Of a stretch of 64,000 nucleotides of DNA, positions 11,451 to 20,102 are shown one piece after another. Numbering within the stretch: the stretch's first letter is position 1; every line of letters starts with the position of its first letter. The DNA lies in assembly GCA_963695505.1 (NCBI GenBank), contig CAVOGX010000014.1:1-64000 (forward strand). The letters are read 5' to 3'. The notes under the pieces are model-generated. The model did no database searches and was not told where the DNA came from. It was given only the letters and a program-made list of their open reading frames with translations. The DNA is from JACSRF01 sp963695505 (GTDB lineage Bacteria; Chloroflexota; Anaerolineae; Promineifilales; Promineifilaceae). A program made the translations under genes and the position numbers.

Positions 11451-13236
11451 ATGGCCCAAGATTATAAAAGCGAAGATGAAGTACTAGGAAAAGCATACGA
11501 TTCACGTTTAATGAAACGGCTGTTGAAGTATGTTAAACCGTATAGAAAGTATGTTGTTTTCGCCATTCTTCTAAATGTTGTGGTTGCTGCTCTCGGTCCA
11601 ATCCGTCCATATCTAACTAAAATTGCTGTTGATGATCATATAAATAATTCCAATTATGAAGGATTATTCACAATAAGCTTGTCCTTTTGCTTCACTTGTT
11701 CTGCAAGCCATAATTCAATATTTCCTCACTTATTACACTCAATATCTTGGACAAAAAACTATTTTTGATCTTCGAATACAAATTTTTCGTCATGTTCAAA
11801 AACTTGCGTTAAAATTTTTTGATAAAACACCAATTGGAAGATTAGTTACAAGAACTACAAACGATGTTGAATCTCTAAACGAATTATTTTCTTCAGGAAT
11901 TGTGATGGTTTTCAGCGACATCTTTATAATTATTTGGATACTTGCGTTTATGTTTTTCATGGATGTTCCGCTGACGTTCATCACCCTTTCGGTATTGCCG
12001 GTTTTAATTTACGGTACTTTTTTATTTCGCAGGAAAGTTAGGGATTCTTATAGAGATGTTCGTTTTCATTTGGCAAGGTTAAATTCCTACATGCAAGAAC
12101 ATATCACGGGGATGAATATTGTTCAAATCTTTAATAAACAGAAAGATGAACTTAAAAGATTTTCAGGCATTAACAATGATTACCGGAATTCTAACATCAA
12201 GTCGATTTTTTATTATGCAGTATTTTATCCAACGGTCGAATTTCTCAGTTCAATAGCAATTGGTTTGATTATTTGGTACGGCGGCGGAGAAATCATGCAG
12301 AACACTTTAACTCTGGGAGTTCTATTTGCATTTATTCAATACACGGAAATGTTTTTTAGGCCAATAAGAGATTTATCGGAAAAATATCATCATGCAAACA
12401 GCGATGGCGTCATCGGAAAGAATATTTAAGCTGCTTGATAACGAAACATTTATTAACAACCCAGAAAATCCAAAAGATCTTAAAAGTGTTAAAGGCGAAA
12501 TTGAATTTAAAAATGTTTGGTTCGCTTATAACGATGAAGATATTACATCTTAAAAGATATTTCATTTAAAATAAATCCCGGTGAAACTGTTGCAATTGTT
12601 GGCGCAACGGGGGCTGGCAAAACCAGTATCATTAATATTCTTTCACGATTTTATGACATAAATAAAGGATCAATACTAATCGATGGAATAAATATAAGAG
12701 AAGTTGACCAACTCCAGCTTAGACGACACATTTCAATGGTTTTGCAAGATGTGTTTTTGTTTTCGGGTACTATTGCATCAAACATCAGCATGTCGAACGA
12801 TTCTATTCCTCAAGACAAAATTTTGGAAGCGGTAAGAACCGTTGGCGCTGATAAATTTATTGATCTTCTGCCCAACAAGTACGATGAAATTGTTAAAGAA
12901 CGAGGCGCGACTTTAGGACAGAAACAGCTTGTATCATTTGCCCGTGCGCTGGCATATAATCCTCAAATATTAATTTTAGATGAAGCAACATCAAGCGTTG
13001 ACACCGAAACTGAAATATTTATACAGAACGCTATTAATAAGCTATTGGTTGGCAGAACGGCCATTGTGATTGCTCACCGCCTCTCTACAATTCAAAATGC
13101 GGATAAAATAATAGTTATGCACAAAGGTGAAATAAGAGAAACCGGAACACATCAGGAACTCCTTGCAAAAAGAGGAATTTATTATAAACTTTATCAACTT
13201 CAATTTAAACATCAGGAGATTTCTAAAGCTGTTTAG
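11451..13236 (+). CDS. ABC transporter, fused permease and ATPase (second of a pair), frameshifted
   Basis: Starts MAQDYKSEDEVLGKAYDSRL, with an N-terminal extension typical of the second half of heterodimeric exporters. Permease helices are at FAILLNVVVAALGPIRPY, then IFIIIWILAFMFFMDVPLTF and IAIGLIIWYGG. The coupling-loop segment DKTPIGRLVTRTTNDVESLN is present. The ATPase has Walker A in VGATGAGKTSII, Q-loop MVLQDVFLFSGTI, Walker B ILILDEATSSVD and switch IVIAHRLSTI. The ABC signature reads ATLGQKQL instead of the expected LSVGQKQL, two residues short in frame. Frame changes lie near 11690, 12405 and 12550. The tail reads HKGEIRETGTHQELLAKRGI. Partner is the gene at 9508. Confidence 0.85.
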
Positions 13237-13267
13237 AGATATTTAAAAAATCAAAGGGAGAAACATC

Positions 13268-13424
13268 ATGCCGAAATTAAAATTCATGACCCTCGGGCGC
13301 CACATCATCGAGGGTGAGGAAATGCACCCCGAAGCAACTGGTGAACTGTCAAAATTATTATCCGATTTATCATTAGCTGCCAAAATTATTTCTTTGGAAG
13401 TTAACAAAGCAGGACTCGCAGATA
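13268..13424 (+). CDS. fbp: Fructose-1,6-bisphosphatase class I, N-terminal stub cut by the contig join
   Basis: From ATG 13268 (ribosome site GGGAG at 13256-13260) the first 52 codons read MPKLKFMTLGRHIIEGEEMH and then PEATGELSKLLSDLSLAAKI and ISLEVNKAGLADI. This is the N-terminal helix region of class I fructose-1,6-bisphosphatase, a gluconeogenic enzyme hydrolysing fructose 1,6-bisphosphate. The next residues expected are LG, but the sequence changes at about 13,425 to the antisense of a P-type ATPase, and no further Fbp sequence is found. The codon use of this stub matches the AT-rich left part. Confidence 0.75.
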
Positions 13425-13434
13425 TTAGCAAATT
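13421..13434. other. Putative chimeric junction between two genomes
   Basis: Left of this point the plus strand encodes Fbp up to AGLADI. Right of it the minus strand encodes a P-type ATPase ending NREININLLI, which should continue into the next membrane helix but does not. Both genes are truncated mid-domain at the same place. Base composition, frameshift rate and ACGGCCGT density all change here. An assembly join over a few shared bases is the simplest reading. Confidence 0.85.
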
Positions 13435-13908
13435 GATGTTGATTTCGCGGTTGACGCGCAGGGTACGCAAGGCACTGGTGGCAATAGGCCAGCCGGCCAC
13501 GGCCATGGCGGCAATGGACGTCAGGTTCAGGAATGGGTGCTCCCAGCCCAGCATGGGCAGCAGTTCGTTGAAAAGAAGGCCAGGCAAAATGAGCAGGGCG
13601 CCTAAAAGGGCCAGCCGGGTATCGGTGCGCTGCCACAAGTAGGTGAAGAAATGGCCGGTTTGGGAATGGGAAACGGCCGTTTTTACCCCATCTTGTTGAT
13701 CGACTATGTCGTACCCCAGCTCCCGTACCCGCGCCACCACTGTATCCGGGGCAACGTCCCCTTGTACGCGCAGGAGTTCCGTAGTGAAGTTAATCTGGCT
13801 CGTTTGCACGCCAGCTAATTTTGCCACCCCTTTCTCAATATTGGCCGCGCAGCTCGCACAGTCCATACCGCTAATGTGAAAGGTTAGCTCTGTGATTTCT
13901 GTGACCAT
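13426..13908 (-). CDS. Heavy-metal P1B-type ATPase, N-terminal part only
   Basis: The start chosen is ATG 13908 (MVTEITELTFHISGMDCASC); an upstream start at 13953 would add a segment without family resemblance. Residues 1-70 form a heavy-metal-associated domain with the metal-binding GMDCASCAANIEKGV. A linker follows, then two membrane helices (LALLGALLILPGLLFNELLP and LTSIAAMAVAGWPIATSAL) and NREININLLI, the standard start of helix three in Cu/Zn/Cd ATPases. The transport CPC motif and the catalytic Asp lie beyond the junction, so the transported metal cannot be decided. The ACGGCCGT motif occurs within it (13,670), placing it with the right-hand genome. Confidence 0.8.
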
Positions 13909-13985
13909 GCTGCTTATTATAAACGCGGAATGGGTTAGCCGGGTAAATTGCATAATTTTCTCAGAGTTTCACCAAGTGTGGGCTA

Positions 13986-14043
13986 CAATAGTTGAAACTA
14001 TTGGACCTGCCATGCTCTAGCCGGAACAAATGCCTGGCAGGTC
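13986..14043. promoter_or_regulatory. Two dyads between the divergent metal ATPase and degV genes
   Basis: The first dyad, CAATAGTT-GA-AACTATTG at 13986-14003, has perfect 8-bp arms and looks like an operator. The second has 9-bp arms, GACCTGCCA at 14004-14012 and TGGCAGGTC at 14035-14043, and would form a hairpin 22 bases before the degV start. The degV ribosome site GGAGG lies right after it. The operator could serve either gene; which one is not shown by the sequence. Confidence 0.45.
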
Positions 14044-14064
14044 TTAAATAATACTGGAGGCAAA

Positions 14065-14922
14065 ATGAAGATCGTGACAGATAGTGGTGCAGATATTCCC
14101 ATAGATGAAGCCAAGGCGTTGGGCATCGACGTCGCCCCTTTGTTTATCCAATTCCCTGAAGGAGAAATAGCCTCATCCGAAATTAGTCACGATGCATTTT
14201 ATGATCGGCTGGCGGCCATGGCGCCGCAGGTGCCAACAACGGCGCAGCCCTCGGCCGGTATCTTTGCCGAGATTTATCGGCAATTGGCAGGGGAAGAGAT
14301 TCTCTCCATTCACATCTCGTCTGGCCTAAGCGGCACTATTCAATCCGCGCGGTTAGGTGCACAGGAAGGTACGGATACGGCCGTTACCCTAATAGATAGT
14401 CTTACCCTTTCCGGCGGACAGCGATTCCAGGTACTGGCGGCGGCCTGGGCGGCTCAGGCTGGCTGGCCGAAAGAGGCCATTGTGACCCGCCTAGCGGAAA
14501 TTCGGGCTAACACCGAAGTCATTTATACGCTAGAAACGCTCGAATACCTGGCACGGGGTGGGCGGATTGGCCGGGTGCAGGCATTAGCCGGATCACTGCT
14601 CAAAATTAAGCCGGTGATTAAAGTGGACAAAGCTGACGGTAAATACAGTACCGTGGGCAAAGGGCGAACCCTGACAAGCACGATGACGAGCATTGTAGAC
14701 TATCTGCTGGCAGAGTATGGCTCAGAGAAGCCGCTGTGGGTGTCGGTGCTGCATGGCAAGGTGCCCGACAAGGCAGAAACGCTGGCTGAAATGCTCAAAG
14801 AGCGCCTGTCGGTGGCGCGGCTGGAAGTGCTGCGCATTTCTCCAGTGTTAGGTGTGCATACGGGGCCGGGCATTGTGGGCACGGCCGTTGTGCCCATGCA
14901 CCTGTTTGCGGACCTTCTTTAA
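14065..14922 (+). CDS. DegV family fatty-acid-binding protein
   Basis: 285 residues, the usual length of DegV/FakB-type proteins that hold a fatty acid for phosphorylation. MKIVTDSGADIPIDEAKALG is the N-terminal nucleotide-like loop of the family. The lipid carboxylate-binding motif appears as SIHISSGLSGTIQSARLGA. Later conserved segments are LETLEYLARGGRIGRVQALA, LLKIKPVI, KGRTLTSTM and the C-terminal GVHTGPGIVGTAVVP. It starts with a clear ribosome site (GGAGG, 14057-14061). No fakA kinase gene is nearby. ACGGCCGT occurs twice inside it (14,372 and 14,880), encoding TAV both times. Confidence 0.9.
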   Translation: MKIVTDSGADIPIDEAKALGIDVAPLFIQFPEGEIASSEISHDAFYDRLAAMAPQVPTTAQPSAGIFAEIYRQLAGEEILSIHISSGLSGTIQSARLGAQEGTDTAVTLIDSLTLSGGQRFQVLAAAWAAQAGWPKEAIVTRLAEIRANTEVIYTLETLEYLARGGRIGRVQALAGSLLKIKPVIKVDKADGKYSTVGKGRTLTSTMTSIVDYLLAEYGSEKPLWVSVLHGKVPDKAETLAEMLKERLSVARLEVLRISPVLGVHTGPGIVGTAVVPMHLFADLL

Positions 14923-14954
14923 CGCTTATTCCTTCACGCTAACAAGGTCTGAAC

Positions 14955-16208
14955 ATGCACAAAATTCGTAAACTCAATACAGAAGACTTCCCCCAATTTA
15001 TAAATATAACGGCCAATGCCTACCCCGGTATCAAGATCGTAACCGCCGAAGATAACAAGCGAATGCAGGAACGCACCGCCCAAATGGCCCAGGACCCCTC
15101 CATTCGGTTTTATGGCTTGTTTGAAGAAAACGAGATGTGGGGCGGAATGCGCTTCCACGATTTCACCATGAAGCTTCTTTCCACAGAGACCCTGGTGGGC
15201 GGATTGGGCGGCGTGGCCGTTGACCTGCTGCACAAAAAGGAAAGGGTAGCGTACGAGATGGTGCAGTTTTTTCTGCACCATTACCGGGAAAAAGGAGCCT
15301 GCATGACTACTCTGTACCCTTTCAGGCATGATTTTTACCGGAAAATGGGCTTCGGCTATGGCAGCACAATCAGCCAATACAGCACAGCCCCCGCCAACCT
15401 GCCGCGCAGCAATAGTAAAGCCCACGTCGTCCCACTAACTGAAACGGACAAGGAGGGCCTGGTAGCATGCTACAATCGCCTGATGGCGCGCACCAACGGG
15501 TTGTTTGCCAAGAATGCCTTTGCGATAGACAGTTTATTTGCATCGCCAACAGCCCATGTGCTGGGTTACAAGCAGAATGGCGAAGTGCAAGGTTACATGG
15601 TCTTTATTTTTCGCAACAACCGGGATGATAACTTTTTGGATCACGACCTTGTGGTGCGAGAATTGGTTTATGATCATCCCGCAGCCTTGCAAGAAATGCT
15701 GACCTTTTTACACACCCAGGCAGACCAGGTTAACCGCGTTGTTTTCATTACCCAGGAAGAGGAATTTTACTTTTTACTGCAAGACCCGCGAAACCAAACC
15801 GGAAATATAATTCCCTCAGTTTGGCATGAAAGCCATGCGCAAGGGGTGGGCATTATGTACAGGGTTATTGACGTGCCTCGTTTATTTGAAGTTCTGCAAG
15901 AGCATGATTTTAACGGGCAGACTTGCCGCATAAAACTGAATTTGGCTGACAGCTTTTTGCCGGAGAATGCGGGTGAGTATGGATTGGGATTTGAAAACGG
16001 CCGTTTCTATCCCCTCTCATCTTCCGAATCAACTGACGTCACCATCCAACTAGACGTAGCCGAATTTTCCTCCCTCATTACCGGAGTCATTGGCTTTGCA
16101 CAGCTCCACCAGTACGGTCTGGCACAGATTTCTGATTTGCGCTGGCTGGAGACGGTGCAGCGATTATTCTGGTCAAGACAGAAACCGCTGTGCATGACTG
16201 CCTTCTGA
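14955..16208 (+). CDS. Eis-like GNAT N-acetyltransferase
   Basis: 417 residues with the Eis architecture: an N-terminal GNAT domain, a second GNAT-like domain and a C-terminal SCP2-like domain. The acetyl-CoA part shows LVGGLGGVAVDLLHKKERVA and MTTLYPFRHDFYRKMGFGYG, the latter typical of the family (LYPF...FYR..GWE). The C-terminal domain runs from about residue 310 (CRIKLNLADSFLPENAGEYG) to the end. Family members acetylate aminoglycosides or lysines; the natural substrate here is unknown. It lies 32 bp after degV on the same strand and is probably co-transcribed. The expected terminal carboxylate position is FX: the protein ends KPLCMTAF. Confidence 0.82.
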   Translation: MHKIRKLNTEDFPQFINITANAYPGIKIVTAEDNKRMQERTAQMAQDPSIRFYGLFEENEMWGGMRFHDFTMKLLSTETLVGGLGGVAVDLLHKKERVAYEMVQFFLHHYREKGACMTTLYPFRHDFYRKMGFGYGSTISQYSTAPANLPRSNSKAHVVPLTETDKEGLVACYNRLMARTNGLFAKNAFAIDSLFASPTAHVLGYKQNGEVQGYMVFIFRNNRDDNFLDHDLVVRELVYDHPAALQEMLTFLHTQADQVNRVVFITQEEEFYFLLQDPRNQTGNIIPSVWHESHAQGVGIMYRVIDVPRLFEVLQEHDFNGQTCRIKLNLADSFLPENAGEYGLGFENGRFYPLSSSESTDVTIQLDVAEFSSLITGVIGFAQLHQYGLAQISDLRWLETVQRLFWSRQKPLCMTAF

Positions 16209-16451
16209 AGATTGTATGAGCGTCATGATTTGAAAGTCGGTTTTGGGTTATGGTTGTTTCTCCTGACTTATCCAAACCTGCTTCATCTCCTGCTGTTTGC
16301 TTGAGGTAGTGATCCTGAAGGCAACTAACAGCCAATCTTTAACACAGGTTTCACAAGATCGTGGCTCTTGCAATAATGAGATTCTCTATAATCTGGTAAT
16401 AAGTTCGGACAAAACAGATCAACGACAATGCCGCAGTTTGAGGAGTGGCTA

Positions 16452-16835
16452 ATGCCTTACTCTGTATTGGTAGTAGATGATGAACAAATGACACGGGACT
16501 TGCTGCGTTTAATGCTCAAACCAGCCGGATTCGAAGTTTTTGAAGCTGAGGATGGGCTGGAGGCCTTAGAAAAACTGGCTGTACTGGTGCCAGACGTGGT
16601 GCTTTTGGACGTGATGATGCCCAACATGGACGGTATTGCGACCTGTCAGGAAATTCGCCGTAACCCGAATACGGCCGCTCTCCCTGTTGTAATGTTAAGC
16701 GCAAAGACCCACGGAACGGCCGTAAACGAAGGCCTTGCAGCCGGCGCCAATGACTATCTGTCAAAACCTATTGCCCGCAAGAAGCTTATTGAGGTAATTA
16801 CCCTGCTCCTCAACAACAAAGAACCTGCTGCATAA
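16452..16835 (+). CDS. Stand-alone response-regulator receiver (CheY-like)
   Basis: A single receiver domain of 127 residues without output domain. Motifs: acidic pair VVDDEQMTRD, phospho-acceptor Asp in VVLLDVMMPNMDG, Ser/Thr in VVMLSAKTH and the conserved Lys in YLSKPI. I chose ATG 16452 because GAGGAG lies 7 bases upstream; an ATG at 16428 has no ribosome site. No histidine kinase is next to it, so its partner must be elsewhere. It is followed by a strong terminator, making it a single-gene unit. ACGGCCGT is present near 16,715. Confidence 0.92.
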   Translation: MPYSVLVVDDEQMTRDLLRLMLKPAGFEVFEAEDGLEALEKLAVLVPDVVLLDVMMPNMDGIATCQEIRRNPNTAALPVVMLSAKTHGTAVNEGLAAGANDYLSKPIARKKLIEVITLLLNNKEPAA

Positions 16836-16867
16836 GCTCTCCGAAAAATCCCCAACCGCCTTTCTCA

Positions 16868-16900
16868 AGCGATCCTCTACTGCAGGATCGCTTTTTTTTG
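16868..16900 (+). terminator. Rho-independent terminator after the receiver gene
   Basis: AGCGATCCT and AGGATCGCT form a perfect 9-bp stem around a short loop, followed by eight T residues. It ends the transcript of the receiver gene. Confidence 0.9.
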
Positions 16901-16958
16901 ACAATTTCTTTGCGGACAACTTTATTCAGTTACCCCTGGCAAATATGATCTTTGACAC

Positions 16959-16988
16959 TTGACACCGTTAATTTCCAGCCTTTATGCT
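16959..16988 (+). promoter_or_regulatory. Sigma-70-type promoter for the 17056 gene
   Basis: TTGACA at 16959-16964 and TATGCT at 16983-16988 with an 18-bp spacer. Another TTGACA at 16952 and one at 16898 overlap the preceding region. The predicted start is about 60 bases before the gene's ATG. Confidence 0.5.
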
Positions 16989-17055
16989 ACCTATATAACA
17001 TTCGTGGGAGCAAGCAGCGAACCTTTTACATTTGGACGCACAAGGGGGTGCAACT

Positions 17056-17637
17056 ATGCACAGTAAGCGAGATTTATTCGAACGCGATTTATATACCCTG
17101 GAGACCATGGTTGCCCATTTACCCGACTACCTTATAAGTGACAGCACCGCATGGGATATCTACAAGCACGACATACCCAAATTAACTATCGGCGGCTGCC
17201 TGATGCGCCAGCATCGCCTGTCCGCAATGCAAGCACTGCTGTCCCCCCAGCAGCAAGAAAGGTTACACAATACCATTTCTACCTTGAATGAGATTTTGGC
17301 CAACAATGTGGTACGTTTTGAGCAAAAATCCCATCAGGAGCTGCATGCCCGGTTGGGTGAGTGGATGCATTGCTTGCGTCATTTAAGTAAACACATAGAT
17401 GAGGATGGATGCTATTATGGTGACAAGGTCGATATCCGGGTTGTCATTTCAGCACTGATTTATCAAATGCAGCAGGACCCCTTCAAATTGGAAGAACAAA
17501 TAACGACACAAGTACAAACACTGGATAATAATTTAAAAACTCGGTGGCAATCTGGGGAATTTGTCTGGATCCAGGAATGGCAAGGGGCATACCCGGCCAA
17601 TGAGTATTGGTATCTGTACGGATTTCCAGAATCGTAA
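17056..17637 (+). CDS. Hypothetical protein, 193 residues
   Basis: I chose ATG 17056 because AGGGGGT lies 6-12 bases upstream; an in-frame TTG at 17032 has none. The protein MHSKRDLFERDLYTLETMVA is soluble, with no signal peptide or membrane segment, and mostly helical in appearance. Notable segments are LSPQQQERLHNTISTLNEIL, RFEQKSHQELHARLGEWMHC and VWIQEWQGAYPANEYWYLYG, the last aromatic-rich at the C-terminus. I do not recognise a family. It stands alone between a receiver gene with its terminator and a convergent ADP-ribosylglycohydrolase gene. Confidence 0.75.
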   Translation: MHSKRDLFERDLYTLETMVAHLPDYLISDSTAWDIYKHDIPKLTIGGCLMRQHRLSAMQALLSPQQQERLHNTISTLNEILANNVVRFEQKSHQELHARLGEWMHCLRHLSKHIDEDGCYYGDKVDIRVVISALIYQMQQDPFKLEEQITTQVQTLDNNLKTRWQSGEFVWIQEWQGAYPANEYWYLYGFPES

Positions 17638-17724
17638 AATGCGTGCCTGCCATAGTAGGAAGAATTAATTGGTAGCCGTTACGAAACACGTCACAATCTT
17701 TTTTCTAGATTTTTCCAGCTTCAA

Positions 17725-18654
17725 TCATGGTTCCTGGCTCAATTCATAAAGCTGGTCAGCCAGCCCCAGAATTTCACTTTGACGGGTAACTTGTATTTGC
17801 CAGTTGGCAGGTATACCCTCCAGGCCATAGAACGCACCGGCAAGCTGCCCATAAACGGCCGCTGTTGTATCCGCATCATCACCCAGGTTTGCCGCAAGCA
17901 AGCAGCCGTCGCGGAAGCTGTCGCTGTGATAAAATGCCCATAGCGCAGCTTCTAAGGACTGCACCACATAACCACTGCCTTTGATAGCCGGAGGCTGCTT
18001 TTCCTTGAAAGAACCGGCAGCAACGGCCGTTATCTCCGGGTGTAGGGGGTGCTGCAGCCAATAGCCGGGAACAGGTGTGTAATGCGGGGCGAGGAGCTGC
18101 GCTTTATCTAAGCCTTGCAGCGCGCCCAGGATAAGCCCTCCAAAGTAGCGGCAGGCAGAAACGGCCGTTTCTGCCCCATGGGTGGTCCGCGAACTCTCTC
18201 CAGACATTTCCAGGGCCTGAAGCGGGTCTTCCACAAAATACATAGGGATGGGAGCCAGCCGCATAATCGATCCATTTCCCGCTGAGTAGGGATCGGTGGA
18301 ACCAGCAAATGGCTCGTCTGTCTGCAAAAAGCGCTGCAACGCACCGCGTACCGTATTGCCAATGTCGAAGCAGCGGCCTGTGCTGCTCCAGTATCCTTCA
18401 CGGAACCAGCGTAGATACCGCTCCATCTGGTCACGCGCATCAAACCCGCGCTTCTGAACCAGACTTTCCGCCAGACAAAGGGCCATCGAAGTGTCATCAG
18501 TCCATTGACCAGGGAGCAAGCCAAACGGCCCACCGCCTACCATATCAGCAATAGGCTTGAAGCTGCCTGGCGCCTTAAACTCCAATGTTGTGCCTACCGC
18601 ATCGGCTGCGGCCAAACCCAACAAGCTGCCACGGAATCGGTTTAATTTGTCCAT
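17725..18654 (-). CDS. ADP-ribosylglycohydrolase family protein
   Basis: 309 residues of the DraG/ARH fold, which removes ADP-ribose from proteins or small molecules using two metal ions. The N-terminal motif FRGSLLGLAAADAVGTTLEF and the metal-binding PGQWTDDTSMALCLAESLV are present. GNGSIMRLAPIPMYF and THGAETAVSACRYF follow. The second metal site is LAANLGDDADTTAAVYGQLA. All metal ligands (TDD and DDAD) are intact, so it should be active. It is divergent from the thioredoxin-like gene at 18735 across an 80-bp spacer. The sequence cannot separate a DraG-like regulator from a general hydrolase, as no nitrogenase gene is in the window. Confidence 0.93.
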   Translation of the reverse strand: MDKLNRFRGSLLGLAAADAVGTTLEFKAPGSFKPIADMVGGGPFGLLPGQWTDDTSMALCLAESLVQKRGFDARDQMERYLRWFREGYWSSTGRCFDIGNTVRGALQRFLQTDEPFAGSTDPYSAGNGSIMRLAPIPMYFVEDPLQALEMSGESSRTTHGAETAVSACRYFGGLILGALQGLDKAQLLAPHYTPVPGYWLQHPLHPEITAVAAGSFKEKQPPAIKGSGYVVQSLEAALWAFYHSDSFRDGCLLAANLGDDADTTAAVYGQLAGAFYGLEGIPANWQIQVTRQSEILGLADQLYELSQEP

Positions 18655-18734
18655 GGTTCAATTGTAAACCAATTCAAAATAAATCCACGCCAAAAATAAT
18701 GGGCTTGCCTTGAAGCGCTTGCTAAAATGAGGGT

Positions 18735-19838
18735 ATGGCAAATTACCCATTGGAACCCCGCCTGATACGCATGCCGGAGTTCGCCCCTGGCGAGTGGCTG
18801 AATGCTCGCCAACCTCTCACAAGAGCACTGCTGTATGGCCAGGTTGTGCTCATTGATTTTTGGGATTACGCCTGCGTCAACTGCCTGCGCACGCTGCCAT
18901 ACCTGGTGCGTTGGCACGACCGGTATGCTGAATTGGGTCTGACTATCATTGGCGTGCACAGTCCGGAGTTTGCATTTGGGCAGATTCGACAACAGGTAGA
19001 AACGGCCGTTTCCCAGCATAATTTGCGCTACCCCATTCTCCTCGATAACCAATACCAAAATTGGGACCGCTTCACCACCAAAGCATGGCCAACCAAATTT
19101 CTTGTTGACCATCAGGGGTACATCCGCTACCGGCGGCAAGGTGAAGGCTATTACCAGGAAACCGAACAAGCCCTGCAAACCTTGCTGCTCCAGCGCAATC
19201 CAGCCCTTGACCTGCCTGCTCCTTTACCTCCACTGCGCCCTGAAGATGCTCCAGGGGCTGTTTGCTATCGCCCCACCCCCGAACTTTATGCCGGGTATCA
19301 GGGCGGGGGTTTATTTGGCGGTGCGCTGGGCAATTCAGCCGGTTATTTCCCCAACAATCCCGTATTTTACGACCTACCTAAATCAGAATTGCGCCAGGCA
19401 GGTCATTTTTACGTAGAAGGCGTGTGGCGCGCCTGGCCCGAAGCATTGGCGTATGCCGGACAAGAAGGGGGCAGGATTGTGCTGCCTTACCAGGCGGCCA
19501 CAGTCAACGCCGTTCTCAGCCCCACGGCCGATCCGATTGAACTACGTCTGGGGCTGCACCCAGGGGATGAAAAGCCGCGAATCTTGGTACAGCAAGACGG
19601 CCGTTTCCTTGACAAGACCATTGCCGGGATTGACATTCAATTCACCCCAGATGGTGCCAGCTTCATCACCATCGACCGCCCACGCATGTTCCAACTAGTG
19701 CGCAACCTTGAATACAGTTGGCATGAAATAACCCTCACTTTTCAAGCCACTGGTTTGGCGCTGTTTGCTTTCTCTTTTTCTAGCTGCGTTGCGCCCCTTG
19801 CCCGCCCCGGTGACGACAACACTTTCCAGGTCAGGTGA
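18735..19838 (+). CDS. Thioredoxin-like (redoxin/TlpA-type) protein with C-terminal DipZ-like domain
   Basis: 367 residues. The N-terminal half is a thioredoxin fold: LIDFWDYACVNCLRTLPYLV gives a CxxC site as CVNC, then LTIIGVHSPEFAF and the cis-Pro region TKAWPTKFLVDHQG. The second half (from about residue 180) contains YRPTPELYAGYQGGG and ends in a beta-rich segment like the C-terminal domain of DipZ-type thioredoxins. There is no signal peptide or membrane helix, so it seems cytoplasmic unless the start is wrong. An 80-bp divergent promoter region precedes it. ACGGCCGT occurs twice (19,000 as ETAVS and 19,597 as DGRF). Confidence 0.85.
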   Translation: MANYPLEPRLIRMPEFAPGEWLNARQPLTRALLYGQVVLIDFWDYACVNCLRTLPYLVRWHDRYAELGLTIIGVHSPEFAFGQIRQQVETAVSQHNLRYPILLDNQYQNWDRFTTKAWPTKFLVDHQGYIRYRRQGEGYYQETEQALQTLLLQRNPALDLPAPLPPLRPEDAPGAVCYRPTPELYAGYQGGGLFGGALGNSAGYFPNNPVFYDLPKSELRQAGHFYVEGVWRAWPEALAYAGQEGGRIVLPYQAATVNAVLSPTADPIELRLGLHPGDEKPRILVQQDGRFLDKTIAGIDIQFTPDGASFITIDRPRMFQLVRNLEYSWHEITLTFQATGLALFAFSFSSCVAPLARPGDDNTFQVR

Positions 19839-19872
19839 TATACCGGCAGGGGCCAATAGTCCGAAAAGCCTG

Positions 19873-19901
19873 TTGACACAAAGAAGGCACATGAGTACGC
19901 T
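19873..19901 (+). promoter_or_regulatory. Promoter for the small pilin gene
   Basis: TTGACA at 19873-19878, a 17-bp spacer and TACGCT at 19896-19901. The predicted start is about 25 bases upstream of the pilin ATG at 19932. Confidence 0.45.
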
Positions 19902-19931
19902 GAAAATTATTGATTATTCGGCGGTGAACTC

Positions 19932-20078
19932 ATGTTATTTTTTAGGCAAGAAGAAGGGCAAGGTATGACAGAGTATGGCATGGCCATTGTTCTAGTAGCC
20001 GTTGTCATTGTGATTATCCTCACCGTTTTGGGACCGCAAATTGGCAATATGTTTAGCAGAGTAACGGCCGGTTTTTAG
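19932..20078 (+). CDS. Flp/Fap-type pilin, 48 residues
   Basis: A short gene starting at ATG 19932. The peptide MLFFRQEEGQGMTEYGMAIV continues with LVAVVIVIILTVLGPQIGN and ends MFSRVTAGF. The EEGQGMTEYG segment followed by a single hydrophobic helix is the signature of Flp (type IVb) prepilins; processing would occur after the G before MTEYG or near EEGQG, leaving a Glu at mature position 5. It has its own promoter and terminator. No tad assembly genes are in the window. ACGGCCG with a final G occurs near its end. Confidence 0.8.
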   Translation: MLFFRQEEGQGMTEYGMAIVLVAVVIVIILTVLGPQIGNMFSRVTAGF

Positions 20079-20102
20079 CAAGCTTACCTGCCCACCACCA
20101 GC

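Noticed and set aside
384..13236. Genomic island of decayed genes acquired by the Chloroflexota-like genome
   Set aside because: Broken genes are essential housekeeping genes with intact motifs, and no mobility gene marks the border; a chimera with sequencing error fits better.
13268..13642. 124-codon open frame spanning the contig join
   Set aside because: Only its first 52 codons are Fbp; the remainder is the antisense of the P-type ATPase. It is an artefact of the join, not a fusion gene.
16368..16392. Promoter TTGCAA...TATAAT before the receiver gene
   Set aside because: The spacer is only 13 bp, too short for a -35/-10 pair; at most the TATAAT acts as a -10 element.
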